Shown here: positions 8,897-15,173 of the stretch, piece after piece
How the letters are laid out: each line of letters opens with the position of its first letter
Numbering within the stretch: position 1 is the stretch's first letter
Assembly: GCA_029884035.1 (NCBI GenBank)
Contig: JAOUIM010000009.1
Span: forward strand, 1 to 23,574
Length of the DNA: 23,574 bases
Reading direction: 5' to 3'
Origin: Aquincola sp.
Lineage (GTDB): Bacteria; Pseudomonadota; Gammaproteobacteria; Burkholderiales; Burkholderiaceae_C
Translations under genes and position numbers: made by a program
Notes under the pieces: model-generated
What the model was told of the DNA's origin: nothing
Seen by the model: only the letters and a program-made list of their open reading frames with translations
The model's database searches: none

Positions 8897-9715
8897 TCAT
8901 GGCGGCGTCACGAGCACGTGCAGGATTGCTGCCGTCTCGGCGTCGGGCGTGCCGTCGTGGCTGGCGGGTCGGTAACGCATCTGGAACGCCGAGATCGTGC
9001 GCCGCGTCGGCTCGTCGAGCACGCCACCGGCCAGCGGCGCGAAGCCGTGGCGCAGGAGCATCTGCTGGAACCAGGCCGCGTCGGGCAACTGCTGCTCGAA
9101 GACCGCTCGCTGGGCCGCGACGCGCCCGGCGTCAGGCCACGGAATCAGGCCTTCGTCGGCCAGCCGCTTCCAAGGAAACGTCGGGCCCGGGTCTTCCTTG
9201 CTCTGGGGCGACACCTCGCCGTGGCCGACGATGCGCTCGGGCCGGATGCCGTGTCGCCGCACGATGTCCTTGAGCAGCGAGATCAGCGCGTCGATCTGCG
9301 CCTTCGGGAACGACAGGTACTCGCGCGTGCCATCGGCTCGTTCGCGAAAGCCCGGATGCACGATCTCGATGCCGATCGATGACGCGTTGAGCATCGCGTG
9401 ACCGCGCCAGTGGCTCGCGCCGCTGTGCCAGGCGCGGCGCTCCTCGGGCACCAGGCAGTAGATCACCGGCAGCACATCGTCGGTGACCAGGTAATGCGCG
9501 CTGACCTCGGTCGCGGGCTCGGTCAGGGTGCGGATCGAAGCGGCGGTGTCGGCAACGGTGTAGTGCAGCACGACGAACAGCACGCGGCTGTCCTGGTTCG
9601 CGCTCGCGTAGCGCGCATCGATCGGCACGCCACCGGGCGTGGTATTCGTGGCGCATCCGGCGAGCGCCGCCCCTGCGGCCAGCGCAGCCACCACGAGCGC
9701 GGATCGTCGGGTCAT
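8897..9715 (-). CDS. amiD: N-acetylmuramoyl-L-alanine amidase lipoprotein, AmiD-like
   Basis: A 272-residue lipoprotein (signal with LAGC, Cys21) with a zinc Amidase_2 domain: VLHYTV (His51), catalytic Glu in SIGIEIVHPG, and IVGHGEVSP followed by SKEDPGPTFPW with the last zinc ligand. A C-terminal peptidoglycan-binding_1 domain ends with RRTISAFQMRYRP. The architecture matches E. coli AmiD, an outer-membrane enzyme that cleaves MurNAc-L-Ala bonds, including those of anhydro-muropeptides. The frame is open far upstream, but the ATG at 9715 gives a perfect lipoprotein signal. There is no Shine-Dalgarno; TACGAT lies 6 bases before the ATG, suggesting a leaderless transcript. This is the first gene of the ten-gene run. 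Confidence 0.92.
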   Translation of the reverse strand: MTRRSALVVAALAAGAALAGCATNTTPGGVPIDARYASANQDSRVLFVVLHYTVADTAASIRTLTEPATEVSAHYLVTDDVLPVIYCLVPEERRAWHSGASHWRGHAMLNASSIGIEIVHPGFRERADGTREYLSFPKAQIDALISLLKDIVRRHGIRPERIVGHGEVSPQSKEDPGPTFPWKRLADEGLIPWPDAGRVAAQRAVFEQQLPDAAWFQQMLLRHGFAPLAGGVLDEPTRRTISAFQMRYRPASHDGTPDAETAAILHVLVTPP

Positions 9716-9721
9716 GCCGTC

Positions 9722-9727
9722 ATCGTA
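9722..9727 (-). promoter_or_regulatory. Putative -10 element for amiD (leaderless start)
   Basis: On the minus strand TACGAT is followed by six bases and the amiD ATG. Transcription from such an element would begin at or next to the A of the ATG. No convincing -35 box is seen. It would drive the whole amiD-to-nagA run. Confidence 0.5.
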
Positions 9728-9836
9728 GCGGCCATGCGCGTCGACGATGCGCGCATCGAGCGCGCGGCGCCGGCTACGGCCCGCTCGCCGCGTGCCGCCC
9801 GGCGTTGCCGCTTCGTCACACAGGGGTGCCGGGCAA

Positions 9837-9865
9837 TTGACGGGCCGCATGTTTGCCTGCACAGT
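9837..9865 (+). promoter_or_regulatory. Candidate sigma-70 promoter for leader peptide / rsgA-type gene
   Basis: TTGACG (9837-9842, five of six to consensus) is followed after 17 bases by CACAGT (9860-9865, three of six). A start near 9872 would leave about 34 bases before the small reading frame at 9906. The -10 match is weak. Confidence 0.4.
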
Positions 9866-9905
9866 CGCGCCCTCGTTCTTGTTCCACTCGCCACAGGAGG
9901 CCGCC

Positions 9906-9950
9906 ATGACATCGATGGACCTTGCCACCCCCGTGGCTTGCTGCGCCTGA
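9906..9950 (+). CDS. Candidate 14-residue leader peptide ending Ala-Cys-Cys-Ala
   Basis: A short reading frame encodes MTSMDLATPVACCA and is preceded by AGGAGG (9895-9900) with a 5-base spacing, the best ribosome binding site in the window together with that of the usp gene. It starts 201 bases upstream of the rsgA-type start, and a stable hairpin follows at 9996-10020. The tandem cysteine codons near the stop resemble amino-acid-sensing leader peptides; I do not recognise the peptide itself. It could instead be a stand-alone small protein or a chance frame. The strong ribosome binding site argues against chance. Confidence 0.55.
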   Translation: MTSMDLATPVACCA

Positions 9951-9995
9951 GTCCTTCGGCGCGCCTCGCAACGCACCCTCCCCGCGTGTCTGTGA

Positions 9996-10020
9996 GGCCG
10001 TGACCGACAGGGTCGCGGCC
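9996..10020 (+). terminator. GC-rich hairpin, possible attenuator before the rsgA-type gene
   Basis: GGCCGTGACC and GGTCGCGGCC form a 10-bp stem (one G-U pair) around a GACAG loop. No U-run follows, so it is not a classic intrinsic terminator. Its place between the small reading frame and the GTPase gene suggests a regulatory role. Confidence 0.45.
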
Positions 10021-10106
10021 GCAACGAGCCCCCGTGAATGCCTTCACCCGTCGCGCCCTGCGCGATGCGGGCCTCGTATCGCCTTTCATCGCCCACAGAC
10101 ACCGAC

Positions 10107-11189
10107 ATGTTCGACTCGACCCATCTTGCGCGGCTGCAGGCCATCGGCCTGGCCGCGCCCGTGCTCCGATCCATCCCGCCCTTGCACGACGGCGACCTGC
10201 CCATGCGCGTGATCGAAGTGCAGCGTGACAGCGTGCAGCTGCACGATGGCACGCGAGCGCAGCGCGCGCGCGTGCTGCCGGCGCTGCATGCCGAACTCGC
10301 AGCCGCCGACGATGCCTTGGCCGTCGGCGACTGGGTGCTCGCGCAGCGCAACGCCCTCGCCGAGTGGTGGGTGCGTGCGCGCGTGCCACCGCTGTCGCAG
10401 ATCGCGCGCCGCCTGCACGACGGACGCGACAAGGTCACGCGCGTCGTGCTGGTGTCGAACGTCGACACCGCGCTGATCGTGATGGGGCTGGACCACGACT
10501 TCAATCCGAGGCGGCTGGAGCGCTACCTCGCCTTCACGCGGCTCGCGCGCGTGGCAGCGGCCGTGGTTCTGACCAAGGCCGATCTCGTCGGCGACGACGT
10601 GCGTGCGGCGCGCGAGCACGAGGCGCTCGCGCTCGCGCCGGCCGATGTGGCGGTGCTGGCGGTCAACGCGCGGTCGCCCGCCGCGGCGCGTGCGCTTGCA
10701 CCTTGGCTCGGCGCCGGCCAGACGCTGGTCGTCGTCGGCTCGAGCGGCGCCGGCAAGAGCACGCTGACCAACACGCTACTCGGCGCGCCGTTGCAGGACA
10801 CCGGCGGCACGCGCGCCGGCGACGGCCGTGGCCGCCATACCACCACGGTTCGCACCTTGTTCGCGCTGCCCGACGGGGCCTGCATCATCGACACGCCAGG
10901 GCTGCGAACGCTGCGGCTCGATGCCGACCCGGCCGACCTGGTCGGCGCGTTCGACGACATCGCGCGCCTGGCACCGCTGTGCCGTTTCCGCGACTGCGCG
11001 CACCGCGACGAGCCCGGTTGCGCGGTGCGCGATGCACTCGACGCAGCACGGCTGAAGAACTTCCACAAACTGCAGCGCGAGGCGCAACGCGACCAGATGG
11101 GCGCGCTCGAGCGCAAGGCGCTGGTGGCGAAGTGGAAGGCGCTGGGACGCGCGGGCAAGGCGCGCGCGAAGGACAAGAAGGCACTCTAG
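10107..11189 (+). CDS. rsgA: RsgA/YjeQ-type circularly permuted ribosomal GTPase, long-form paralogue
   Basis: A 360-residue GTPase. It has an N-terminal OB-like domain (about 45-105), then permuted G motifs: TKADLV (G4), GSSGAGKST (G1/P-loop), TGGTR with HTTT (G2) and DTPGLR (G3). A C-terminal zinc finger follows (CRFRDCAHRDEPGC). RsgA releases RbfA and checks 30S maturation. The N-terminal extension before the OB fold (HLARLQAIGLAAP) and the length point to the longer subfamily rather than the roughly 300-residue housekeeping form. ATG 10107 is chosen; in-frame ATGs further upstream (10038) are less likely. It sits alone on the plus strand between the two halves of the cell-wall cluster, and its stop overlaps that of ddpX. 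Confidence 0.9.
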   Translation: MFDSTHLARLQAIGLAAPVLRSIPPLHDGDLPMRVIEVQRDSVQLHDGTRAQRARVLPALHAELAAADDALAVGDWVLAQRNALAEWWVRARVPPLSQIARRLHDGRDKVTRVVLVSNVDTALIVMGLDHDFNPRRLERYLAFTRLARVAAAVVLTKADLVGDDVRAAREHEALALAPADVAVLAVNARSPAAARALAPWLGAGQTLVVVGSSGAGKSTLTNTLLGAPLQDTGGTRAGDGRGRHTTTVRTLFALPDGACIIDTPGLRTLRLDADPADLVGAFDDIARLAPLCRFRDCAHRDEPGCAVRDALDAARLKNFHKLQREAQRDQMGALERKALVAKWKALGRAGKARAKDKKAL

Positions 11190-11803
11190 AGGACGCGCGG
11201 GAACTCGCGCCGGATCGTCGCGGGGTCGCCGAGGTTGAAGTGCCACCACTCGGTCGGGATGCCGTCGAACCCGCCGGCCGCCATCGCACCGCGCAGCATC
11301 TCGCGCGCGGCGATGTGCTCGCGCGTGATCGCGCCGGCCGCCAGTTGCGCCGCTTCGAGCACAGGATGCGACTTCAGGCTCATCTCGTCGAAGCCGCTGC
11401 CCATCTCGAGCTCGCGGCCGCGGGCGTCCAGCACGGTCACGTCCACCGCCATGCCGAAGCTGTGGATCGAGCCGCGAGCCGGCTCGGCGAAGTAGATCTG
11501 CGACGGCGTGCCGGCCACGTCGGCCCAGATCGCCTCCTGCACGCGCTGCGGCCGCAGCGCATCGAGCACGAGCAGGCGGTGGCCGCCGTGGTGCGCGGCC
11601 AGCCAGGCCGCCGCCCGTTCCAGCCCGCGCGCGGCCTCGACGCGCAGCCACGCGCAGTCGATGCCGCGATAGAACTCGCGGCCGTCGAAGTTGTTGGTGC
11701 CCGCGTAGCGCAGGTCGAACACGATGCCGGTGATCGCGTCGAGCCGCGTGAACGCCGGATGGCCCGCGATGTCCTCGATGCGGATCGTGGCACGCGCGTT
11801 CAT
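11186..11803 (-). CDS. ddpX: D-alanyl-D-alanine dipeptidase (VanX/DdpX family)
   Basis: A 205-residue M15D zinc dipeptidase. It has the zinc motif SIHSFGMAVD (SxHxxGxAxD) and the second motif EWWHF with the catalytic Glu and third ligand His. The substrate-binding arginine lies in DALRP. No signal peptide is seen, so it is cytoplasmic like E. coli DdpX. The ATG at 11803 overlaps the DppA-type stop as ATGA. Coupling to a peptide-binding protein gene matches the E. coli ddpX-ddpABCDF arrangement, where imported D-Ala-D-Ala is split for reuse. A resistance role like VanX is unlikely without vanH/vanA neighbours. Confidence 0.93.
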   Translation of the reverse strand: MNARATIRIEDIAGHPAFTRLDAITGIVFDLRYAGTNNFDGREFYRGIDCAWLRVEAARGLERAAAWLAAHHGGHRLLVLDALRPQRVQEAIWADVAGTPSQIYFAEPARGSIHSFGMAVDVTVLDARGRELEMGSGFDEMSLKSHPVLEAAQLAAGAITREHIAAREMLRGAMAAGGFDGIPTEWWHFNLGDPATIRREFPRVL

Positions 11804-13374
11804 TCGCGGTACACGCCCTCGAAGTCGACCCTGCCGTTGGGCGCCATCACGAAGCCCTTCACGTCTCGACGGATCGGGACATAGATGCTCGAATGCGCCA
11901 TCGTGATCCACGGTCGCTCGCGCTTGAAGATCACCTGCGCCTCGCGATAGATCGCGTTGCGCCGCTCGGGATCGACCGTCGCTCGACCCTGCTCGACGAG
12001 GCGGTCGAACTCGGCGTTGCAGAACTTGATGCCGCCACGGCTGGCCGCGCAGGTCAGGTTCGGCGCAAGGAAGTCGTCGGCATCGCCCGTGTCGCCCGAC
12101 CAGCCACTCATGTAGACATGGTGCTCGCCGTTGTTCGCGCGCTTGAGGTACTCGCCCCACTCGTAGGTCTTGATCGTGGCCTTGACGCCGATGCGCGCCC
12201 AGTCCTGCTGGATCATCTGCGCCATCAGCAGGCCGTTCGGGTTGGTCGGGCGCGCAATCGGCAGCGCCCACAGATCGATCGCGATGCCGCCCGGGTAACC
12301 GGCCTGCGCCAGCAGCGTCTTTGCGCGCGCCGGGTCGAACTCGTTCTTGAGTTCGCCGTTGTAGCCTGCGATCGCCGGCGGGAACGCGCTCACCGCCTGC
12401 ATCGCGTCGCCGCGCGGGAACAGGACCTTGAACAGCGCATCGCGGTCGACCGCGATGTCCAGCGCCTCGCGCACGCGGCGGTCGTCGGTGGGCCGCTTCT
12501 TGAGGTTGAAGGCGAGGTAGCTGATGTTCAACGCTTGCGCCTTGAGGATCACCACCTCGCGGCGCCGGTCGAGCGCGGCAAGGTCGATGTCGCGCAGCGG
12601 CGCGGTCACGTGGCATTCCCCGGCGGCCATCTTCTGCACCCGCACCGCCGGCTCTCGGCTGATCGCGAAGATCAACTGCGTGGTGGCCTGCACGCCGCCC
12701 CAGTAGCTCTCGTGCGGCACCAGTCGCACCACGTCGTCCTTTCGATAGCTCCTGAACTTGAACGGCCCGGTGCCGACGGGCTGGTTGTTGATTGCGGTGG
12801 CGCGGCCTTGCGCGAGCAGCTGCTGCGCGTACTCGGCCGAGTGGATGCCGGCGAACGCCATCGCGAAGTAGGTGGGGAACGTGACGTTCGGCGACGTCAG
12901 CCGAAAGCGCACGTGGTGATCGTCGATGCGGTCGATGCCCTCGATCATTGCCGCCAGACCCAGGCTCTGTGCGTACACATAGGTCGCCGGGAAGGCCTGG
13001 TGAAAGGGGTGCGCAGGGTCGGTCATGCGGCCGAACGTGAAGATCACGTCGTCGGCGTTGAACTCGCGCGCCGGCGTGAAGTACGGCGTCGACTGGAATT
13101 TCACGCCGCGGCGCAACGTGAAAGTGAAGGTCTTCGCGTCGGGCGCGATCCGCCAAGCGGTGGCCAGTTCGGGTTGGAGCCGCGTGGTGCCGCGCTCGAA
13201 GCTGAGCAGCCCGTTGAAGATCTGCGACGTCACGTTGCTCGTGCTCGTGCTGTCCCACAGGCTCGGGTCGAAGCCCTCGGGACTCGCGTCGGTGCAATAC
13301 ACCAGTGGCTTGGCCAGCACTGCCGGACTGGCCAAGAGCATCACGAAGATGGCGAGAACCCGACACATGGGCAT
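11800..13374 (-). CDS. dppA: Periplasmic dipeptide-binding protein, DppA family
   Basis: A 524-residue SBP_bac_5 protein with a Sec signal ending at about residue 21 (SPAVLA then KPLVYC). Strong DppA-like blocks include LVYCTDASPEGFDP, NQPVGTGPFKF, KTYEWGEYLKRANNGEH and GWSGDTGDADDF. ATG 13374 is used; ATG 13368 is also possible. The gene has no Shine-Dalgarno, but TATGAT lies 9 bases upstream. It lacks its own permease genes next to it, so the DppBCDF set at 6410-2610 is the obvious partner. The cargo is probably di- or oligopeptides; murein-derived peptides or D-Ala-D-Ala fit the ddpX coupling. Confidence 0.93.
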   Translation of the reverse strand: MPMCRVLAIFVMLLASPAVLAKPLVYCTDASPEGFDPSLWDSTSTSNVTSQIFNGLLSFERGTTRLQPELATAWRIAPDAKTFTFTLRRGVKFQSTPYFTPAREFNADDVIFTFGRMTDPAHPFHQAFPATYVYAQSLGLAAMIEGIDRIDDHHVRFRLTSPNVTFPTYFAMAFAGIHSAEYAQQLLAQGRATAINNQPVGTGPFKFRSYRKDDVVRLVPHESYWGGVQATTQLIFAISREPAVRVQKMAAGECHVTAPLRDIDLAALDRRREVVILKAQALNISYLAFNLKKRPTDDRRVREALDIAVDRDALFKVLFPRGDAMQAVSAFPPAIAGYNGELKNEFDPARAKTLLAQAGYPGGIAIDLWALPIARPTNPNGLLMAQMIQQDWARIGVKATIKTYEWGEYLKRANNGEHHVYMSGWSGDTGDADDFLAPNLTCAASRGGIKFCNAEFDRLVEQGRATVDPERRNAIYREAQVIFKRERPWITMAHSSIYVPIRRDVKGFVMAPNGRVDFEGVYRE

Positions 13375-13383
13375 GGCGAAATC

Positions 13384-13403
13384 ATCATAGCCACTGCTAA
13401 CCT
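13384..13403. promoter_or_regulatory. Divergent -10 elements of dppA and rlpA
   Basis: Only 35 bases separate the two start codons. On the minus strand TATGAT (13389-13384) lies 9 bases before the dppA ATG; on the plus strand TAACCT (13398-13403) lies 6 bases before the rlpA ATG. Each upstream promoter half must lie inside the other gene, so the two may compete for polymerase. Neither gene has a ribosome binding site. Confidence 0.45.
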
Positions 13404-13409
13404 CGCGCC

Positions 13410-14342
13410 ATGACGGTGGTATTGCGCCCGCTGGCCGTGTTTGCACTGGTGATGCTGCTCGCCAGCTGTGCCAGCCGGGAACCGGCGCGCCCGTTGCCCG
13501 GCCTGGACGGCCCACAGGAGCGCCCGCCACCGGACTTGCTGCAGGTGCCCGATGCGCTGCCGCAGCTCGAACCGATCCGCGAAGGCGGCCCCAACAAACC
13601 CTACGAGCTGTTCGGACAGACCTACACACCGCTGCGCGCCGAGGCGGCATACGCCGAGAAAGGCCTCGCGTCGTGGTACGGCCGCAAGTTCCATGGCCGC
13701 CAGACCTCGAGTGGCGAGCGCTACAACATGTACGCCATGACGGCCGCACACAAGACGCTGCCGATCCCGAGCTACGTGCGCGTGACGAACCCGGCGAACG
13801 GCCGTTCGGTGATCGTGCGCGTCAACGACCGCGGGCCCTTTGTCAAGGGCCGCATCATCGATCTGTCGTACACCGCGGCGCTCAAGCTCGACTTGCTGCG
13901 CGGCGTGGCGCCGGTGGTCGTCGAACGCATCACGCCCGAGGCAATCCGCACGGGCGAGTGGGATGCAGCAAACAAGCCTGCCGTGGTCGTCGACAACGAC
14001 GACGGCCCGCCCGATCCGGTCCCACGGCCACCCGGTGCGGCAGGCGCGGGCGAGGCGCGCGCGTCGGCACCACCAGCCACCGCGTCGCGCCCGCCCGCTG
14101 TGGCCGGGCGCGGCTTCTGGCTGCAGCTGGGCGCCTACCGCGAGCACGCCGGTGCGTTGCAACTTCAGCAGCAAGCCGCCGAGAGCGTCGAAGGCCTGTC
14201 GCCGCTGCTCGCGGTGTTCAGCGACAGCACGCTGCACCGCGTGCAGGCGGGGCCCTTCGCGACGCGCGAGGAGGCAATGCGCGCGGGCGATCGCGTGCGC
14301 GAGCAGATGCTGCTGACACCGCTGGTGATCGAACGGCGCTGA
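13410..14342 (+). CDS. rlpA: Septal ring lytic transglycosylase RlpA
   Basis: A 310-residue outer-membrane lipoprotein (LLASC, Cys20). A double-psi beta-barrel domain spans about 88-180 with GLASWYGRKFHGRQTSSGER (catalytic Glu of the family) and VNDRGPF (Asp). A Pro/Ala-rich linker follows, then a SPOR domain at about 235-308 (FWLQLGAYREHAGALQ, HRVQAGPFATREEA). RlpA cleaves peptide-free glycan, and SPOR binds the same denuded strands at the septum. It is divergent from dppA and convergent with the dehydrogenase gene. In many proteobacteria rlpA sits with mrdB or dacA; neither is here. Confidence 0.95.
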   Translation: MTVVLRPLAVFALVMLLASCASREPARPLPGLDGPQERPPPDLLQVPDALPQLEPIREGGPNKPYELFGQTYTPLRAEAAYAEKGLASWYGRKFHGRQTSSGERYNMYAMTAAHKTLPIPSYVRVTNPANGRSVIVRVNDRGPFVKGRIIDLSYTAALKLDLLRGVAPVVVERITPEAIRTGEWDAANKPAVVVDNDDGPPDPVPRPPGAAGAGEARASAPPATASRPPAVAGRGFWLQLGAYREHAGALQLQQQAAESVEGLSPLLAVFSDSTLHRVQAGPFATREEAMRAGDRVREQMLLTPLVIERR

Positions 14343-14354
14343 AGCCTCAGCGCC
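14335..14354. terminator. Bidirectional hairpin spanning the rlpA and SDR stop codons
   Basis: GGCGCTGA and TCAGCGCC form a perfect 8-bp stem around an AGCC loop. The TGA of each convergent gene lies inside the stem. There is no T-run on either side, so termination would be weak or Rho-assisted. The hairpin could also protect both 3' ends. Confidence 0.6.
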
Positions 14355-15114
14355 CGCCGCTCACGTCGATGATCGCACCGGTGGTGTAGCGCGCCGCGTC
14401 GGACAGCAGCCACTGCACCGCCTCGGCGACCTCGTCGGCGGTGCCCGGGCGCTGCATCGGGATGAGCGCGGTCGACTGGTGCGCGCGATCGGGCTGGCCG
14501 CCCGAAGCGTGGATGTCGGTGTCGATGATGCCCGGGCGCACCGCGTTGACACGGATGCCCTCGGTGGCCACCTCGCGCGCGAGGCCGACGGTGAAGGTGT
14601 CGATCGCGCCCTTGCTGGCGGCGTAGTCGACGTACCAGCCCGGCCCGCCGAGCTTGGCCGCCACGCTCGAGAGGTTGACGATCGCGCCGCCGTTGCCGCC
14701 ATGCCGACTGCTCATGCGACGCACGGCCTCGCGCGAGCACAGGAAGGTGCCGAACACGTTGATCGCGAACATGCGCTGCAACCGCGCGAGCGTGGTCTCG
14801 TCCACGCGTGCCATGGCATCGACCACGCCCGCGTTGTTGACCAGTCCACCCAAGGGCGGCATGTCGGCATCGATGCGGGCGAACATCGCCATCAGCGCCG
14901 CCTCGTTGGCCACGTCGGCCTGCAGCGCGACAGCCTGGCGCCCGGCGCTTCGCACCGCCTGCGCCACTCGCTCGGCCGCGGCCGCATCGCGCGTGTAGTT
15001 GACGGCCACGTCCCAGCCGGCCTGTGCGCAGCGCACGGCCACCGCCGCGCCAATGCCCCGCGAGGCCCCGGTGACGAGCAGCGTGCGGGAGGTGCCGACG
15101 TGGCTTCTACTCAT
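14347..15114 (-). CDS. Short-chain dehydrogenase/reductase (SDR family)
   Basis: A 255-residue classical SDR. It has the NAD(P)-binding TGASRGIG near residue 16, NNAG, the catalytic Ser in NLSSVAA and the YxxxK motif in YVDYAASKGA, then the C-terminal IIDVSGG. YgfF and FabG-like proteins are the closest types by eye; the substrate cannot be told. The basic residue pattern after beta-2 (NYTRDAAAAE) suggests NADPH preference, which is weak evidence. The ATG at 15114 has no ribosome binding site but follows TATCAT by 7 bases. It is divergent from the ABC binding-protein gene and convergent with rlpA. Confidence 0.9.
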   Translation of the reverse strand: MSRSHVGTSRTLLVTGASRGIGAAVAVRCAQAGWDVAVNYTRDAAAAERVAQAVRSAGRQAVALQADVANEAALMAMFARIDADMPPLGGLVNNAGVVDAMARVDETTLARLQRMFAINVFGTFLCSREAVRRMSSRHGGNGGAIVNLSSVAAKLGGPGWYVDYAASKGAIDTFTVGLAREVATEGIRVNAVRPGIIDTDIHASGGQPDRAHQSTALIPMQRPGTADEVAEAVQWLLSDAARYTTGAIIDVSGGR

Positions 15115-15121
15115 GCGCGGG

Positions 15122-15142
15122 ATGATAGGCGCGCGGTAGATT
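15122..15142. promoter_or_regulatory. Divergent -10 elements for the SDR and ABC binding-protein genes
   Basis: On the minus strand TATCAT (15127-15122) lies 7 bases before the SDR ATG, implying a leaderless mRNA. On the plus strand TAGATT (15137-15142) lies 31 bases before the binding-protein ATG, which has a normal GGAG ribosome binding site at 15163-15166. No good -35 boxes are seen. Confidence 0.45.
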
Positions 15143-15173
15143 CGGTCACTCGTGTTCGACCCGGAGCCCCACC

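Larger units (their letters stand above)
9716..10106. other. 391-bp divergent intergenic region between amiD and the rsgA-type gene
   Basis: This is the longest stretch without a full-size gene. Its left end holds the amiD promoter candidate. From about 9837 to 10106 it holds, on the plus strand, a promoter candidate, a 14-codon reading frame with a strong ribosome binding site, a GC-rich hairpin, and about 86 bases before the rsgA-type ATG. I see no tRNA or transposon end. Confidence 0.7.

Noticed and set aside
747..9273. Very long plus-strand open frames opposite the minus-strand genes (for example 747-2597, 3332-5470 and 6064-9273).
   Set aside because: They are antisense to clearly identified genes, have biased Arg/Ala/Pro/Gly-rich composition, no domain, and arise from the high-GC codon pattern.
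9716..10504. N-terminal extension of the amidase gene up to 10504.
   Set aside because: It would overlap the rsgA-type gene and bury the perfect lipoprotein signal that begins at 9715.
11186..11803. VanX-type vancomycin resistance gene.
   Set aside because: No vanH, vanA/B or vanRS genes are near; coupling to a DppA-type gene fits D-Ala-D-Ala recycling as in E. coli ddpX.
13375..13749. Extended start of the DppA-type gene up to 13749.
   Set aside because: It overlaps rlpA and removes the clear Sec signal peptide that starts at 13374.
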